Source: Apilactobacillus apisilvae | GTDB taxonomy: Bacteria > Bacillota > Bacilli > Lactobacillales > Lactobacillaceae | Length of the DNA: 64,000 nt | Reading direction: 5' to 3' | Assembly: GCF_023380225.1 (NCBI RefSeq) | Contig: NZ_CP093362.1 | Coordinates: forward strand, 1,302,001 to 1,366,000 | Part shown: positions 57,017-64,000 of the stretch, one piece after another | Layout: each line of letters starts with the position of its first letter | Position numbering within the stretch: the first letter of the stretch is position 1 | Position numbers and translations under genes: made by a program | Notes under the pieces: model-generated | The model's input: the letters and a program-made list of their open reading frames with translations, nothing else | Database searches by the model: none | What the model was told of the DNA's origin: nothing

Positions 57017-59071
57017 ATGCAATCTAATCTAAAGAAATCATTATATTTAGGTCTAGCTGCTTTAAGTTTTGCTTCAGTTGCTAGCGTTACTGCTACTGCT
57101 TCAAACGCAAACGCTGCTTCAAAAAAAGCTGCTGCTAAAAAAGTAACTTACAAAACTACTAACAGAAACTTAGACCAATCAGTTGTATTTGCTTCAACTG
57201 GTAAGAACGCTGTTTACTCAAAACCAGGTACTGTTAAAGGTGCTAAGGTTGTAGCTACTAAGGCTGACATGGGTTCAAAAGCTAACTCAAAGAGTGTTAA
57301 CGACAACTTCATGGCATACCAAGAAGCTGTTACTTCAAAGGGTGTTCACTACTACAAGGTAGTTTCATTCGATAAGAAGGTACGTGGATACGTATACGTT
57401 GGTGGTGTTAACAAGGTTGACGGTAAGACTTCAACTGCTACACCATCAAACACTACTGGTTACTTAAAGAGCAATCGTGTATTCAATGTTGCTTACGGTT
57501 CACAATTTGGCGCTAAGCTAAAGAACTTTAACGGCATTGACTTCTCAACTCACAAGTTCACTGTTAACGATGCAGTTCAAGTACGTAATGGTGCTAAGTA
57601 CTACAACGTTACTGACCAAAGCAACGCTATGGTTAATGGTTGGGTTAACGCTGATTACTTCTCAAACGATGCTACTGACGCTGTAAACCAAGCACAAAAC
57701 AACTCAAAAGCTGTTAAGTTAACTTTCTATAATGTAGATAACAGTGGTATTGTTATGTCATCTAAGTCAGTTCAACCAAATGGTGGTTTCTATGATATTT
57801 CTAAAGATCTAAACACTCCTATTACAAGTTACAGTAAGGGTGAAGTTCTAGATGCTATCAATGCTTCTCTAGTAGGTACTGGTTACACTGCTACTGGTGT
57901 ATACAACAATGTTACTAACCCTAACCAACCAGTTAGAAAAGGTGATAGCTTAAACGTTCAAGTTAGACAAAGTGCTAAATTGAATGCTAAGTTCACACCT
58001 TACGGTCTTACTTCAGGTTCAAATGGTTCTGTAAACAGTACACCACTTGATGTAAGTAAGTTTGCTGGTATTTCAGACTCACAATTCAGAGACTTAGTTT
58101 CTGCACAAAATGATACTGTATCATTTGATAAGATGGTAAGCGAATTCTTTGATAACGGTAAAGTTTGGAATGTTGTTAAGGGTGATGATGGTAACACTTA
58201 CACATTTGATAAGACTGCTACTATGAGAGCTTTCAATGATAAGTTAAACCAATTCAACAACAATAGTAACTATTACAACAATGAACAAAGCAACAATAAT
58301 AGCTCATACCGTGATAGAGCTTATACATTTGAAACTGCATTTAACAATGGCTCATTACCTGTATACTACACTAAAGACACTTCAAACAACACTTCAAGTG
58401 TATTTAATGCAAGCCACAACGATTCTACAGGCCGTGTAATTGTTAATGCATTTGGTTCAAATCAAACTCCTCAAAAGGATAGCTTAGTTGCTTCTGTTTT
58501 GAAGAGCGCTAATACTGCCAAAGATAATGGTCAATCTGTAGCAGATTTTGCTTCACAATATGCAAAGGCTAATACTAATGATGCTTTAAACAACGCATTT
58601 GTTGTTAACCCTGTTAGTGATTCTGATAAGAACATCAACTCATATGCATTTGGTCTTCTTAAACAAGAAATTGCTAAGCAAAACCTTACAAACTACAATA
58701 CTGGAAAAGATAGTAAACCATCACAAGTTTCAGAAATTCAATCAATTCTTGATGCTAGATTAGACAAGAACAACTTTACTCTTCTTGATAAACAAAGCGA
58801 AGATAATGAAACTGTAGGAACTGATTTCGAAACATTAGGTCATATGTTATCTAATAATGCTTCAGCAGCTAATATTGCTACTGCATTTAAAAATGCTAAG
58901 ACATTGAACGATAATACTAAGGGTCTATATGTACAATCAGTTCAAGGATTATTGCAAGATGCTGTAGCTGCTTCTGATGGTACTAACCAACAAGGTAATG
59001 TTAAATTCCAAGGTAACGGTTCTGATTTAACTGTTGCTAAAATTAACGCTTTGTTAAGTGAAGTTAAATAA
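57017..59071 (+). CDS. S-layer protein, SlpA (L. brevis) type
   Basis: 684 residues from the ATG at 57017 (GGAGGA 8 bases upstream; the ATG at 56942 lies on the promoter). Signal peptide MQSNLKKSLYLGLAALSF and on to about residue 32 (ANA), almost identical in style to L. brevis SlpA. Residues about 45-215 are the N-terminal wall-binding domain (TGKNAVYSKPGTVKGAKVVA, HYYKVVSFDKKVRGYVY, VNGWVNADYF). The rest is the variable part expected to form the lattice. The first 640 bases use highly biased codons (AAC, TAC, TTC, GGT), the later part much less. First of four paralogues, with its own terminator. Confidence 0.8.
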   Translation: MQSNLKKSLYLGLAALSFASVASVTATASNANAASKKAAAKKVTYKTTNRNLDQSVVFASTGKNAVYSKPGTVKGAKVVATKADMGSKANSKSVNDNFMAYQEAVTSKGVHYYKVVSFDKKVRGYVYVGGVNKVDGKTSTATPSNTTGYLKSNRVFNVAYGSQFGAKLKNFNGIDFSTHKFTVNDAVQVRNGAKYYNVTDQSNAMVNGWVNADYFSNDATDAVNQAQNNSKAVKLTFYNVDNSGIVMSSKSVQPNGGFYDISKDLNTPITSYSKGEVLDAINASLVGTGYTATGVYNNVTNPNQPVRKGDSLNVQVRQSAKLNAKFTPYGLTSGSNGSVNSTPLDVSKFAGISDSQFRDLVSAQNDTVSFDKMVSEFFDNGKVWNVVKGDDGNTYTFDKTATMRAFNDKLNQFNNNSNYYNNEQSNNNSSYRDRAYTFETAFNNGSLPVYYTKDTSNNTSSVFNASHNDSTGRVIVNAFGSNQTPQKDSLVASVLKSANTAKDNGQSVADFASQYAKANTNDALNNAFVVNPVSDSDKNINSYAFGLLKQEIAKQNLTNYNTGKDSKPSQVSEIQSILDARLDKNNFTLLDKQSEDNETVGTDFETLGHMLSNNASAANIATAFKNAKTLNDNTKGLYVQSVQGLLQDAVAASDGTNQQGNVKFQGNGSDLTVAKINALLSEVK

Positions 59072-59088
59072 TCTTTAATATAGATTAT

Positions 59089-59122
59089 AAAAAAGAATGG
59101 ATATATTCCATTCTTTTTTTTT
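59089..59122 (+). terminator. Terminator after S-layer gene 1
   Basis: AAAAAAGAATGG against CCATTCTTTTTT with long T-run. Confidence 0.85.
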
Positions 59123-59134
59123 ACATAAATTTAG

Positions 59135-59143
59135 TGCTATAAT
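59135..59143 (+). promoter_or_regulatory. Extended -10 of S-layer gene 2
   Basis: TGCTATAAT; -35 poorly defined within a T-run that overlaps the preceding terminator. Confidence 0.5.
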
Positions 59144-59176
59144 TATTATGGTTTAAACATATAGAGGAGTGTCATT

Positions 59177-59872
59177 ATGAAGATTAATTTTAAGAAGTCA
59201 TTATATCTAGGTATGGCAGCATTATCATTTGCTACCATTGCTGGAGTTTCAACGAATGCTAGTTCAGCTAATGCTTCTACTAAGCATACTGTTAAGTCAA
59301 CACCTGCATTTACTACTACTAAGTGGGCTTTAGATCAAAGTCTTACATACCAAGCAACTGGTAGTGCTGGTATCTATTCACGTCCTGCTGGCGTTGCTGG
59401 TGCCCAACAAGTTGCTAGTGCTGACAGTATTTCTGGTAAGCAATTCATGGCTTACCAAGAAGCAACCACTCAATCTGGTGCTAAGTACTACAAGGTAGTA
59501 TCTTTTGACCGCAATATCCGCGGTTATATTGCTGCTGATGGTATTAACCAAGTTAATACTTTAATGCAAGCTGACAAGCCTGCTAACGTTCAAGGTTATA
59601 TTCACACTAATTTCATGTTTAGAGATGCTTATGCTTCTCGTTTTAGTGCTCGTTTCAGAATTATGGAAAACAACAAGTATGATTACCGTGGTGATCCATT
59701 TACTGTTATCGATGCAATGCAAGTAGTTAATGGTAACAAGTACTACTGGGTAACCGATAATTTCCATTCTAATATTAATGGTTGGGTAAATGCTAAGTAT
59801 TTCACTAATCAACCAGTAACTAGTTACCAAAAACTAGCTATTAGTCAACGTTTACACGCTGAAAACAAATAA
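59177..59872 (+). CDS. Short S-layer paralogue: signal peptide plus wall-binding domain only
   Basis: 231 residues. Signal peptide (KKSLYLGMAALSFATIAGVS, cleavage near ANA), then the SlpA-type N-terminal wall-binding domain (TGSAGIYSRPAGVAGAQQVA, YYKVVSFDRNIRGYIAADG, NINGWVNAKYFTN) and only about 15 residues more. The lattice-forming part is missing. Frame, ribosome site (GAGGAG), promoter and terminator are all intact, so it looks like a functional short gene rather than a pseudogene. It may coat or cap wall sites competed for by the full S-layer proteins. Confidence 0.75.
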   Translation: MKINFKKSLYLGMAALSFATIAGVSTNASSANASTKHTVKSTPAFTTTKWALDQSLTYQATGSAGIYSRPAGVAGAQQVASADSISGKQFMAYQEATTQSGAKYYKVVSFDRNIRGYIAADGINQVNTLMQADKPANVQGYIHTNFMFRDAYASRFSARFRIMENNKYDYRGDPFTVIDAMQVVNGNKYYWVTDNFHSNINGWVNAKYFTNQPVTSYQKLAISQRLHAENK

Positions 59873-59882
59873 TATAATTAAT

Positions 59883-59919
59883 TACTAGATAATTTAATAA
59901 TTATCTAGTGATTTTTTTA
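59883..59919 (+). terminator. Terminator after S-layer gene 2
   Basis: ACTAGATAATT against AATTATCTAGT, T-run. Confidence 0.8.
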
Positions 59920-59959
59920 TTAAAACTTAAGCCAATATTATGGCATCTTGATGAGTAAA

Positions 59960-59968
59960 TGTTATAAT
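59960..59968 (+). promoter_or_regulatory. Extended -10 of S-layer gene 3
   Basis: TGTTATAAT about 40 bases before the start; no clear -35. Confidence 0.5.
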
Positions 59969-60009
59969 CATGGGTATATTCATAATAATTATTTAAGGGG
60001 ATTTTTTAC

Positions 60010-61461
60010 ATGCAATTAAAGCTTAAGAAATCAATTTACTTAGGTCTTGCTGCTTTAACATTTGCTTCAGTTGCTGGTGCTTCTACTGCCTCAGCTACTA
60101 CTGCAAATGCTGCTAAAAAAGCAACTACAACTAAAGTAACTAAGAAAAAGACTAAAAAAACTACTAAGAAGGTCGCTAAAAAGACTGTTAAAAAAGCTGC
60201 TCCAGTAACTTTCAACGTTACTAAGTCATTAGACCAAGGCGTTGTATATCGTGCTACTGGTAGCAATGCAATCTACACTAAGCCAAACGGTGTTAAAGGT
60301 GCTCAAATCGCTGTCACTAAGGATAATATGGCTTCTAAGGCCAACTCAACAGCCACTGGTGACTTATTCATGGCATACCAACAAGTTAAGACTTCAAAGG
60401 GTGTTCACTATTACAAAGTAGTATCATTTGATAAGAAAGTCCGTGGTTATGTATATGCTAAGGGCATTGCTGAAGTAAATCCTAACAGCCAAGCTTCATT
60501 ACCTAACAACACCACTGGTTACTTAAACAGCAATCGTATCTTTAACTTCCCATACGGTTCTAAGTTTGGTGCTAAGGTCCAAAACTTTAACGGTATTGAC
60601 TTTAGTAAGGATAAGTTCACAGTTAGTGATGCAATGACTGTTTCAGATGGTAATGTTTACTACAAAGTTGCTGATCAAAACAACTCACTAATTAATGGTT
60701 GGGTAAATGCTAACTACTTTACTAATGAAACTCCAAAGTCAATTATTGATGCGCAAAACTATGCTAATGGTGTTCATGTAACTTACGTAAATAACAGTAC
60801 TTACCAAACTCTTAACACTGAAACTTTAAATCCTGCTAATATGAGAAATGATGGTACTTACAATACCCAAGATATTGTGAACTCTATTAATAATTCATTA
60901 TATGGTAAGGGTTACGCTAATGTAACTGCTAATAACATTAATGATAATTCACAAAATAGCCAAAGTTTAGCCGGTTCAGTTGTTGTTAAGAAGGGTGATA
61001 ATCTAACTGTATTAGTTAGTTCACGTGCTCAACTAAACTATGGTATTTATGGTGTTAATAACAAAGGTTCATATAACCAATCAACTACTAGCGTTAATAC
61101 TAGTGACTTGAATCCTATTAACATTTCTAATACCGACAGAAATAGCTTATTCTCCGGTGATGCTAATGGTAACTTTGATTATGTAAACTTCGAAATGAAT
61201 TTACTAAATCCAGGTAAAGCAATTAATAAGTTAACTAGCAAAGATGGTAAGTACACTTACACATTTGATGCTGCGATGACTCAAACTCATTCTGCTAACC
61301 CTGCATTATTTGCTGACGATAAAGGTACTATTAATGCTGCTGCTAAAGTTAGTGATATTAATGCTCAAAACAACGGTCGTGGTTTAAACCTTGTATATGA
61401 CATTACTAACAATAATACTGGTCAAACTGTAAATGCTAGCGATGTTAACATTTTCGGTTAA
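60010..61461 (+). CDS. S-layer protein, SlpA type, with Lys-rich linker
   Basis: 483 residues. Signal peptide (KKSIYLGLAALTFASVAGAS, cleavage near ANA), a striking Lys/Thr-rich linker at about residues 37-60 (KKKTKKTTKKVAKKTVKKAA), then the wall-binding domain (TGSNAIYTKPNGVKGAQIAV, YYKVVSFDKKVRGYVYAKG, LINGWVNANYF) and a C-terminal variable region of about 240 residues. The basic linker probably strengthens binding to acidic wall polymers. Third paralogue, with its own promoter and terminator. Confidence 0.8.
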   Translation: MQLKLKKSIYLGLAALTFASVAGASTASATTANAAKKATTTKVTKKKTKKTTKKVAKKTVKKAAPVTFNVTKSLDQGVVYRATGSNAIYTKPNGVKGAQIAVTKDNMASKANSTATGDLFMAYQQVKTSKGVHYYKVVSFDKKVRGYVYAKGIAEVNPNSQASLPNNTTGYLNSNRIFNFPYGSKFGAKVQNFNGIDFSKDKFTVSDAMTVSDGNVYYKVADQNNSLINGWVNANYFTNETPKSIIDAQNYANGVHVTYVNNSTYQTLNTETLNPANMRNDGTYNTQDIVNSINNSLYGKGYANVTANNINDNSQNSQSLAGSVVVKKGDNLTVLVSSRAQLNYGIYGVNNKGSYNQSTTSVNTSDLNPINISNTDRNSLFSGDANGNFDYVNFEMNLLNPGKAINKLTSKDGKYTYTFDAAMTQTHSANPALFADDKGTINAAAKVSDINAQNNGRGLNLVYDITNNNTGQTVNASDVNIFG

Positions 61462-61474
61462 TCAACCTAATTTT

Positions 61475-61506
61475 AAAAGACATGGATAAATTCCATGTCT
61501 TTTTTT
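61475..61506 (+). terminator. Terminator after S-layer gene 3
   Basis: AAAAGACATGGA against TCCATGTCTTTT. Confidence 0.9.
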
Positions 61507-61511
61507 GTATG

Positions 61512-61542
61512 TGATATAATAGTATTAGTAAGATTTAGGAGG
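61512..61542 (+). promoter_or_regulatory. Stranded S-layer-type promoter and ribosome site
   Basis: Extended -10 TGATATAAT (61512-61520) and AGGAGG (61537-61542), spaced as before the other S-layer genes, but no S-layer start codon follows. The fourth S-layer gene begins only at 63571, beyond an IS607 element. Confidence 0.6.
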
Positions 61543-61631
61543 AAACAATAGTAATTAAGTATATAAAAGTGGATAAATGTATACTTTTGTTATATGTTAT
61601 TCTTAACCAAATAAGAAAGAAATGGTTAAGT

Positions 61632-62226
61632 ATGTCGCCAAAGGAATTTGGAAAACGCATTGGCAAAATCGTCAAGACATTACAACGTTGGGATAATTCA
61701 GGCAAGTTAATTGCTCATCTTACTCCTACTAATCGTAGTTGCTATACAGAATCTCAATATAATCAACTGATGGGCATAAATCAAAAAAACTAATAAAGTT
61801 AATGTGATATATGCTCGGGTTTCTACTGCCAACCAGAAAGATGATTTAGAGAACCAAACAGACTTTTTGCAAACTTATTGCAATGCTAAAGGTGTTATTA
61901 TTTCTGAAGTCATCACTGATATTGGTAGTGGATTGAATTACCATCGCAAAAAATGGAACAGATTATTAGACAACGTCATAGCTGGGAATATTGAAAATAT
62001 CTATATTGCCTATCCAGATAGATTCATAAGATTTGGTTTTGACTGGTTTGAACAATTTTGTAATAAATTTGGCACAAAAATTGTAGTTGTTAATAATAAG
62101 AAACTTAGTCCCGAACAAGAGTTAACTGAAGATTTAATTAACATTATTCATATTTTTAGTTGTCGTTCTTATGGTTTGAGAAAGTATCGAAAGGGTTTAC
62201 AAGATGATAAAAACTCAAAAAATTAA
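61632..62226 (+). pseudogene. tnpA: IS607 TnpA serine recombinase, frameshifted
   Basis: Residues from MSPKEFGKRIGKIVKTLQRW form the N-terminal MerR-like helix-turn-helix; VIYARVSTANQKDD with the catalytic Ser begins the serine recombinase domain, and SCRSYGLRKYRK the end. The first frame stops at 61793, just after a run of seven A (61783-61789); the second frame resumes as KTNKVNVIYAR. Six A would give one continuous protein of about 197 residues of normal IS607 length. A GTG at 61804 could start the second part alone, but that would lack the DNA-binding domain. Either a real one-base insertion, a read error, or a slippage-dependent gene. Confidence 0.75.
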
Positions 62227-63397
62227 GATACACCCAAATAGTCATATGACAAAAGTTGTTAATGATTTGTTCAATTATAGGCGATATGTTTGGAATCAAG
62301 CACTTGGTGTATGGAACGAAATATACGATGGTTCTCTTATTTTAAACAGCAAAAAATTAAGACCTAATGGCACTAAGGTACGCAATGAATTAGTTTTAAA
62401 TAAAGCTGATTGGCAATTTAAACGTTTTTCTAGAGTATTACAGCAAACAGTTTCTCAATTAGAGCAATCATGGAAAAACTATTTTAATCTTAAAATGTCT
62501 AGTCATATGAAACCAAAATTTAAAAGCAAAAAGAACTATAAACCTACATTTACAACAGATCGAGCAAGAATTATAAAGGGTAAATTGGTAATAGATAAAC
62601 CTAACGAAGTAGATAAAGCAGAATGGTACCCAATTAAATTGTCTGAGTCTATTAGGTTTACTGGAACTTTAAAACTATGTACAGTAACTAAATTGTCAGA
62701 CGGCATATATGCTTCACTATCATTTGATACTGATGATAACAAACAATTTTCTAATACTGATAAAATCGCCGGAATTGATGTTAATGTTAAGCATTTTGAT
62801 TACAACGATGGAAAGAAAATTAATATTTATCCTCAAAAACTAGAAAGATATTATCAAAGAGTTACTTATTATCAACGGCTATTAGCTAAAAAACGTTTAG
62901 TTAACCCTAACAATTTTAAAACTAAAAGATATCAGAAAGTGAAAACCAAGCTTAGACTGAATTACCTTAAAGTTTCAAGATTGCAAAATGAAATCCTACA
63001 GAAATTCACTACCGAAGTCATGGAACAATATTCAGAAATTCATATTGAGGATTTAAACGTTCGTGCAATGATCATGAGTAATAAAATGGGTAAAAATCTA
63101 CATCGTTCTCTATTTGGGCGATTAAGAGAAATTTTAACTTACAAGTGTGAATGGTATAACCGTAGGTTAGTTGTTGTAAACAGACTATATCCATCAACAC
63201 AGATTTGTAGCAATTGTGGCTTTAGAAAAACCAGTGAAACTTATGGTGGTAAGCAAAAATTAAATGGTGATTCAATTCATCATATTCACCAAAAATATTA
63301 TTGTTATAAGTGCGGAGCCATTTTAGATAGAGATGAAAACGCAGTCAATAATTTAATTAATTACAATGAAAAAACAATGAGTTTACTTGAAAGTTAA
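62204..63397 (+). CDS. tnpB: IS607 TnpB, RNA-guided DNA endonuclease
   Basis: 397 residues, full length for TnpB. All three RuvC motifs are present: Asp192 in AGIDVNVKHF, Glu282 in IHIEDLNV and the DRD at 375-377 in LDRDENAVNN. A zinc finger is formed by Cys335/Cys338 and Cys367/Cys370. TnpB nucleases use an omega RNA from the element's right end to cut DNA and retain the element at its site. The start overlaps the end of tnpA by 23 bases, suggesting translational coupling. Because the catalytic residues are intact it is likely active even though tnpA is broken. Confidence 0.88.
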   Translation: MIKTQKIKIHPNSHMTKVVNDLFNYRRYVWNQALGVWNEIYDGSLILNSKKLRPNGTKVRNELVLNKADWQFKRFSRVLQQTVSQLEQSWKNYFNLKMSSHMKPKFKSKKNYKPTFTTDRARIIKGKLVIDKPNEVDKAEWYPIKLSESIRFTGTLKLCTVTKLSDGIYASLSFDTDDNKQFSNTDKIAGIDVNVKHFDYNDGKKINIYPQKLERYYQRVTYYQRLLAKKRLVNPNNFKTKRYQKVKTKLRLNYLKVSRLQNEILQKFTTEVMEQYSEIHIEDLNVRAMIMSNKMGKNLHRSLFGRLREILTYKCEWYNRRLVVVNRLYPSTQICSNCGFRKTSETYGGKQKLNGDSIHHIHQKYYCYKCGAILDRDENAVNNLINYNEKTMSLLES

Positions 63398-63583
63398 ACT
63401 CAAATTGCTGGGTAGGCTTTACCCAGAAATAATGTCGCAAGAGTTAATCAATGTGGTAAGGCACTTGTTGCCAAATCAGAATATTAATGTAGACTGCGAT
63501 GACTAAAAGTACAATAGGCAAAATCTAACAATGTCTATGTTTGTATGTACTTTGGAAAGCAGGCATATTAATGAATGAATTTA
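63380..63583 (+). ncRNA. Predicted omega RNA (reRNA) with guide into S-layer gene 4
   Basis: The 173 bases between tnpB and the next gene hold hairpins CTGGGTA/TACCCAG (63408-63426) and GGTAA/TTGCC (63453-63471). TnpB omega RNAs run from the end of tnpB through the right end, with the guide supplied by flanking DNA. If the right end is at 63563, the guide would begin CATATTAATGAATG. Exact ends are inferred. Confidence 0.4.
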
Positions 63584-64000
63584 TTAAAAAATCATTATAT
63601 GTAGGATTAGCAGCTATATCTTTTGGATCAATTATGAGCTTGAATGCTAATGCTAAGAGTAAAGCTAATAAACAAGTTGTTACTACTAAAAACAAAAATG
63701 TTAAAAAAACGAATCAACATACTAAAAAGTATAATAAAACCACGGTGGATTATACTGATTTAAAACTGCCTGAAGACAAGGCGTATGTTAAGGCAACTGG
63801 AATTGTCACAATGTTCAACAAGCCTGGCAAGTTGGGGAACGCTAAAGTGGTTGCTTCAAAGACTGTCATGAAGCAACTAGCTGCTTCGACTTCACCTAAG
63901 GATGTTTTTTATGTTTATGGCATGGCTAAGACTAATACTGGTCTTTATTATGCTCATGTTGTGACCTTAGGTGGCAAATATCGTGGTTGGATTTATGTTG
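63571..64000 (+). CDS. S-layer paralogue 4 (SlpA type), 3' end beyond the window
   Basis: 143 codons visible from the ATG at 63571, open to the window edge. Signal peptide MNEFIKKSLYVGLAAISFGS to about residue 30 (ANA), a Lys/Thr/Asn-rich linker (about 31-62), then the start of the wall-binding domain (TGIVTMFNKPGKLGNAKVVA and HVVTLGGKYRGWIYV). It is the most divergent of the four. Its natural promoter and ribosome site appear to be upstream of the IS607 element; what is left directly before the ATG is only GCAGG at 7 bases. Expression may be low or driven from the element. Confidence 0.7.
   Translation, partial: MNEFIKKSLYVGLAAISFGSIMSLNANAKSKANKQVVTTKNKNVKKTNQHTKKYNKTTVDYTDLKLPEDKAYVKATGIVTMFNKPGKLGNAKVVASKTVMKQLAASTSPKDVFYVYGMAKTNTGLYYAHVVTLGGKYRGWIYV

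Larger units (their letters stand above)
61543..63563 (+). mobile_element. IS607-family insertion sequence (about 2.0 kb)
   Basis: Contains a serine-recombinase tnpA and an RNA-guided nuclease tnpB in the usual order with overlap. Proposed boundaries come from GG dinucleotides: left ...TTAGGAGG (61541-61542) and right ...AAGCAGG (63562-63563). Removing the element joins AGGAGG to CATATTAATG, restoring a 7-base Shine-Dalgarno spacing. Both ends carry AAAAGT...ACTTT pairs (61565-61588; 63505-63553), possible TnpA sites. IS607 elements lack terminal inverted repeats and target duplications, so exact ends are uncertain. Confidence 0.7.

Noticed and set aside
61780..61795. Slippery heptamer A AAA AAC in tnpA, as for programmed -1 frameshifting
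   Set aside because: The -1 frame runs into a TGA within a few codons; the recombinase frame is +1. A one-base insertion in the A-run explains the break better.

Overview
The window is AT-rich, low-GC Gram-positive chromosome of a Lactobacillaceae member. Evidence for this is the Levilactobacillus brevis SlpA-type S-layer genes, a TagE-like glycosyltransferase, a holin-like type I toxin, a ComX/SigH-like sigma factor and DUF1659/DUF2922 small proteins. The four consecutive 9-10 kb genes for secreted repeat proteins resemble the tandem 'giant genes' I recall from bee-associated Apilactobacillus kunkeei. I therefore favour Apilactobacillus or a close relative, as inference without a database search.

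Layout. 1-7.7 kb: envelope housekeeping genes. These are two zinc-ribbon/YIP-type membrane proteins, a secreted protein, a DUF1722 protein, a two-gene unit (RHH/OB-like small protein plus SPFH/stomatin protein), and a four-gene run (D,D-carboxypeptidase, NlpC/P60 endopeptidase, RimL-type acetyltransferase, membrane protein) closed by a strong terminator. 7.9-47.5 kb: four giant paralogues in head-to-tail array, each with its own terminator. Each protein has a degenerate KxYKxGKxW-like signal peptide, a disordered N/S/Q-rich stretch, a pectate-lyase-like beta-helix, a beta-sandwich-like module, roughly 1700-2000 residues of Tyr/Ala/Gly/Asn repeats and a basic C-terminal pair of DUF5776-like wall-binding modules. 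No LPXTG motif is present. 47.6-53.7 kb: a small unknown protein, a DUF2628 membrane protein, an RlmCD-type 23S rRNA methyltransferase, a secreted protein with an internal coiled coil, and a TagE-like glycosyltransferase with an ElaA-type acetyltransferase. 53.8-55.8 kb: a type I toxin-antitoxin locus too short for ordinary gene calling, a decayed copy of it, a sigma factor and the DUF1659/DUF2922 pair. 55.8-64 kb: a LysR regulator and a cluster of four SlpA-type S-layer paralogues, the last cut by the window end.

An IS607-family element (frameshifted tnpA, intact tnpB) lies between the third and fourth S-layer genes. The junctions suggest it inserted inside the Shine-Dalgarno sequence of the fourth gene, leaving that gene's promoter and ribosome site stranded about 2 kb upstream.

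Taken together most of the window builds or decorates the cell surface: peptidoglycan trimming, S-layer subunits, giant non-covalently attached adhesin-like proteins and glycosylation. No rRNA, tRNA or CRISPR array was seen.
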